From assembly GCA_945919165.1 (NCBI GenBank), contig CAMEIZ010000069.1, positions 1-9,290 on the forward strand: a stretch of DNA of 9,290 bases, given 5' to 3'. Source of the DNA: an uncultured Traorella sp. GTDB taxonomy: Bacteria > Bacillota_I > Bacilli_A > Erysipelotrichales > Erysipelotrichaceae. This document shows, one piece after another, positions 6,996-9,290 of this stretch. The notes beneath the pieces are model-generated. The model worked only from the letters and a program-made list of their open reading frames with translations, had not been told where the DNA came from and searched no databases. Made by a program: the position numbers and the translations under genes. The stretch's first letter is position 1, and every line of letters starts with the position of its first letter.

Positions 6996-7120
6996 TCCAC
7001 ACAATTTGAAAAAGCCAGTGTTTATGCTGACTGCAAACAAATTTGTTTAGTATCTGACAACAAAATGGCAACATTTTGTGATTATTCAGCGAATAAAAAT
7101 TTTATTTCATAATGTATATA
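6996..7120. other. guaA downstream region with perfect palindromes, possible element edge
   Basis: It contains AAACAAATTTGTTT (7035-7048, perfect 14-base palindrome), then TGTTTAGTAT (7044-7053), which is also found at the xis promoter (7878-7887). An 8-bp hairpin with a GCAA loop follows (7060-7079, ACAAAATG/CATTTTGT). The shared motif suggests that the mobile module begins about here. No gene is present. Confidence 0.4.
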
Positions 7121-7180
7121 AAGAAACCTTACTGATTTTCAGAACTAAAAAACTGAATATCGGTAAGGTTTTTCTTTATT
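7121..7180. terminator. strong bidirectional intrinsic terminator
   Basis: The arms CCTTACTGATTTTCAG (7127-7142) and CTGAATATCGGTAAGG (7153-7168) pair with one G-U and one mismatch around a 10-base A-rich loop. The plus side ends in TTTTTCTTTATT and the minus side in TTTCTTTATAT, so it can stop both guaA and the converging repressor gene, whose stop codon (7178-7176) lies inside the T-tract. Confidence 0.85.
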
Positions 7181-7704
7181 TTTCTTTCTTTTTAGATAAT
7201 TCCTGTACAAGGTAGCCGCTCAGTTCCTGAGAGGGTACTTTGGCACGTTTCAGGTAAGTATCCAACGCCGGGTACTTATATCTCCATTCATCATATTCTT
7301 CCTTGCTGATTTCACCATTTTTCAGTTTGTCAGCCTGTTGCATCCATGCACGAAGCATTTCATCAGCAGATGAGCCGGGAGCGGATATGGAGCGGTCGAG
7401 ACAAAGATAAGGCTGTCCTTCTACATTTGTGATTTTCAGATCATACGTGTGTTTCCAGAGCAAACAGTGTGTGCATCAGACCTATATAAGTATCAATATC
7501 CGGGACTGTGATGGCATGGGTATCGACATCAAAGATTTGAGCCATTTCCTTTACAAGATCAATTTTGGGAACTCTGGCTTCTGATTCATACTGAGCCATG
7601 CGGACATCTGAGGTTTTTCCCTTAAATCCCAGTTTCTCTCCCAGTTGTTTTTGTGTCATGCCGATGCGGTTACGAAAATATTTGATACGTTGCCCGATTG
7701 CCAT
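7176..7704 (-). pseudogene. ICE-type Xre/HTH repressor gene broken by a frameshift
   Basis: The first part (ATG 7704, GGAGG 7718-7714, 9 bases away) encodes an HTH domain: IGQRIKYFRNRIGMTQKQLGEKLGF, given here as RIKYFRNRIGMTQKQLG, then RMAQYESEARVPKIDLV and PDIDTYIGLMHTLFALE. It then runs into a stop at 7441. The rest continues in another frame, without its own ribosome site, as TYDLKITNVEGQPYLCLD, KNGEISKEEYDEWRYKYP and AKVPSQELSGYLV. Joined, they give about 172 residues, which matches the usual length and layout of the HTH regulators next to xis-int in clostridial ICEs. The break lies at about 7446-7458 in the ACACAC stretch and needs a net change of one base. The normal protein would repress excision genes. 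The truncated 87-residue HTH part might still bind DNA. Confidence 0.82.
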
Positions 7705-7787
7705 AGTTGTTTGCCTCCTTCATGATATGACGTTCGTGTGTTGTCAGTTTGGTTTTGATATAGAATAAAACAATTCTGTTTAGGTTC

Positions 7788-7816
7788 AGTATAGCATGAG
7801 GTATTTTGGATAGCAA
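7788..7816 (-). promoter_or_regulatory. promoter of the HTH repressor gene
   Basis: Minus-strand TTGCTA (7816-7811), a 17-base spacer, and TATACT (7793-7788) with TG one base upstream (extended -10). It lies about 70-80 bases before the repressor ribosome site. Confidence 0.65.
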
Positions 7817-7820
7817 GAAG

Positions 7821-7919
7821 AACTTAAACAAAAATATTTAATATTCTTGTCGAAAACCACTTGACTTAAATAAATATGTTTAGTATCATGCAAATGTAGC
7901 AACTTAAACAAATTAAGTT
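7821..7919. repeat. CTTAAACA-type repeat array in the repressor-xis control region
   Basis: AACTTAAACAAA occurs exactly at 7821-7832 and 7901-7912, and as GACTTAAATAAA at 7863-7874. The last exact copy is part of a perfect inverted repeat AACTTAA-ACAAA-TTAAGTT (7901-7919). Related TGTTTAG motifs in the other direction lie at 7777-7783 and 7878-7884. Placement around two divergent promoters suggests repressor, Xis or integrase binding sites. Confidence 0.55.
7861..7889 (+). promoter_or_regulatory. promoter of xis-int
   Basis: TTGACT (7861-7866), a 17-base spacer and TATCAT (7884-7889), each five of six to consensus. The start of transcription would be near 7896, so the palindrome at 7901-7919 would sit just downstream as an operator. 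The repressor promoter diverges from here. Confidence 0.7.
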
Positions 7920-7940
7920 AAGATAGAAAGGGGATGTGCT

Positions 7941-8123
7941 ATGACGAATAAAACTTTTATGACAGTGGAAGAAGTTGCAGCGGAAATGGGAGTTTCCAAG
8001 TCTTATGCCTACAAGATTGTAAAACAGTTAAACGAAGAATTGCAGAAACTGGGTTATCTTACCGTAGCAGGCAGAGTGAACACAAATTATTTCCGCAAAA
8101 AAGTGTGTTACAGCGAAGCGTAA
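7941..8123 (+). CDS. xis: excisionase / small HTH directionality factor
   Basis: The protein has 60 residues, with a MerR/excisionase-like winged HTH: MTVEEVAAEMGVSKSYAYKI followed by KLGYLTVAGRVNTNYF. This pattern is typical of the small proteins placed directly before tyrosine integrases in gut Bacillota ICEs, where they bend DNA at the element ends and favour excision. The ATG at 7941 has AAAGGGG about 6-7 bases upstream. Its stop lies 17 bases before the integrase ATG, so the two are one operon driven from 7861-7889. No lesion is visible: it is the only intact-looking mobility gene here. It is slightly short at its C-terminus compared with what I would expect, but the fold-defining part is complete. 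Confidence 0.82.
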   Translation: MTNKTFMTVEEVAAEMGVSKSYAYKIVKQLNEELQKLGYLTVAGRVNTNYFRKKVCYSEA

Positions 8124-8140
8124 CGGAAAGGAGAACGTGT

Positions 8141-9241
8141 ATGAGTATTTACAGAGATAATGTCACAGGAAAGTGGCGGGTGGTATACCGCTACACCGAC
8201 TGGACAGGAGAAACGCACCAGTCATCCAAAAGAGGATTTCCTACAAAACGAGAAGCGTTGATGTGGGAACGGGAGCTGTTGCTGAAGAAAGAAGCAAAAC
8301 TGGATATGACTTTCGCAAGCTTCTATGAGATTTATGTGGAGGATATGCAAAACAGAATTCGTGACAATACCTGGGGAACGAAAACAAATATCGCCAAAAC
8401 CAAAATTCTTCCATATTTCGGAAAGCGTAAGATAGGAGAAATTGAGCCAAGAGACATTATTGCATGGCAGAATGAACTGCTTGCAATCCGGCAGCCAAAC
8501 GGAAAGCCGTATTCCGCCTCTTATCTGGAGAAGATTCACAGTCAGTTGAGTGCTATTTTCAACCATGCAGTTAATTTTTACCATCTCCCATCCAATCCGG
8601 CACAAAAAGCAGGAAATATGGGAAAAGAAGAACACCGGGAAATGCTGTTCTGGACAAAAGAAGAATATCTGAAATTCGCTGACGCCATGATGGATAAGCC
8701 TGTTTCTTATTATGCCTTTGAAATGCTTTACTGGTGTGGTCTCTGCATGGGAGAGTTATTAGCACTCACACCGGCAGATTTCAATTTTGAAACGCATGCG
8801 TTGCGAATCAATAAGTCTTATCAGAGACTGCATAAGGAAGATGTCATCACACCACCAAAGACGCTGAAAAGTAATCGAACCATTAAGATGCCACAGTTTC
8901 TGTGTGATGAGATGCAGGATTATCTGAAAATGCTGTATGAGCCGAAAGAGGATGAACGAATTTTCATGATTTCCAAATCTTATCTCCATCATGAAATGGA
9001 CAGAGGAGCGAAAGCTTCTGGTGTAAAGCGAATCCGGGTGCATGATTTGAGACACTCCCATGTATCGTTACTGATCAATATGGGATTTACAGTACTGGCA
9101 ATCGCAGATCGAATGGGACATGAAAGTATTGATATCACTTACCGATATGCGCATCTGTTTCCAAGTGAGCAGATACAAATGGCAGAACAACTGGATATTG
9201 AAAGGATGGAAAAATCAAATGGAGAAGAATCTGGACTATAA
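8141..9241 (+). CDS. int: tyrosine recombinase (ICE integrase) with catalytic Arg replaced by Cys
   Basis: The 366-residue protein has the full Tn916-like integrase layout. An N-terminal arm-binding domain carries YRDNVTGKWRVVYRYTDWTG (residues 4-23). A core-binding SAM-like domain spans about 57-160 (ASFYEIYVEDMQ to SNPAQKAG). The catalytic domain spans about 165-350 with Lys240 (PKTLKSNRTIKMP), His301 and Arg304 (HDLRHSHVSLL), His327 (MGHES) and nucleophile Tyr336 (TYRYAHLFP). Relatives read GLRxGELLALTPADF at the first catalytic Arg; here it is GLCMGELLALTPADF, with Cys202 (codon TGC 8744-8746, one transition from CGC). This Arg is needed for strand cleavage, so the enzyme should be inactive or badly impaired. 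The start is ATG 8141, with AAGGAG 7 bases upstream; an ATG 36 bases earlier overlaps xis and lacks a site. It follows xis in one operon. Confidence 0.92.
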   Translation: MSIYRDNVTGKWRVVYRYTDWTGETHQSSKRGFPTKREALMWERELLLKKEAKLDMTFASFYEIYVEDMQNRIRDNTWGTKTNIAKTKILPYFGKRKIGEIEPRDIIAWQNELLAIRQPNGKPYSASYLEKIHSQLSAIFNHAVNFYHLPSNPAQKAGNMGKEEHREMLFWTKEEYLKFADAMMDKPVSYYAFEMLYWCGLCMGELLALTPADFNFETHALRINKSYQRLHKEDVITPPKTLKSNRTIKMPQFLCDEMQDYLKMLYEPKEDERIFMISKSYLHHEMDRGAKASGVKRIRVHDLRHSHVSLLINMGFTVLAIADRMGHESIDITYRYAHLFPSEQIQMAEQLDIERMEKSNGEESGL

Positions 9242-9251
9242 ATGTCAACAT

Positions 9252-9290
9252 AGAAATGTACATTTTTGATCATATAAGAATGTACATTTT
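9252..9290. repeat. direct repeats of AATGTACATTTT after int, likely element end
   Basis: AATGTACATTTT occurs at 9255-9266 and 9279-9290, 24 bases apart, both preceded by AGA or AG. Each contains the palindrome AATGTACATT. Their place, 13-50 bases after the integrase stop, is where integrase arm sites and the element terminus lie in Tn916-like elements. The window ends inside the second copy, so the attachment site itself is not visible. Confidence 0.5.

Noticed and set aside
1..9290. CRISPR array, tRNA or rRNA genes
   Set aside because: No regularly spaced repeats, cloverleaf-like sequence or rRNA signature was seen on either strand.

Overview
The window looks like an AT-rich Bacillota (Firmicutes) chromosome, probably a gut-type lineage such as Erysipelotrichia or Clostridia. 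Three things suggest this: strong AGGAGG-type ribosome sites, low-GC codon use, and remnants of an integrative conjugative element (ICE) of the kind common in gut Clostridia. The taxon is inferred from gene style only, not from a marker search.

Layout. Positions 1-907 (minus) hold an interior piece of a VirB4-type conjugation ATPase gene, broken by two frameshifts and an in-frame TGA. Next to its truncated end lies a two-gene minus-strand operon (2343-1008): a helical protein of unknown function and a small double-zinc-ribbon protein with a hydrophobic tail. Positions 2408-2806 hold no supported gene, only a large terminator-like hairpin. Then come a membrane-anchored Xre-type regulator (3316-2807, minus) with small palindromes at its promoter, and a HAD-family hydrolase (4211-3474, minus).

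The core of the window is a plus-strand operon (4495-6995). Its first gene is a long CofE-like (F420-0:glutamate ligase family) protein. Its second is guaA, encoding GMP synthase. This GuaA has a complete ATP-pyrophosphatase and dimerisation part, but its glutaminase domain is internally deleted and has lost the nucleophilic cysteine. It should not be able to use glutamine by itself. A strong bidirectional terminator follows.

From about 7030 to the end sits the recombination end of an ICE-like element, richer in GC than the core: an Xre repressor gene broken by a frameshift (7704-7176, minus), a divergent control region with good promoters both ways and repeated CTTAAACA-type motifs, xis (7941-8123) and a tyrosine integrase gene (8141-9241). 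The integrase has Cys where the first catalytic Arg belongs. Direct repeats of AATGTACATTTT follow and probably belong to the element end.

Taken together, decayed mobile-element pieces flank a purine-synthesis operon with an atypical GMP synthase. Every recognisable mobility gene except xis carries a lesion, so the element appears immobilised. The most interesting items are the glutaminase-less GMP synthase paired with a CofE-like ligase, and the uncharacterised zinc-ribbon operon.
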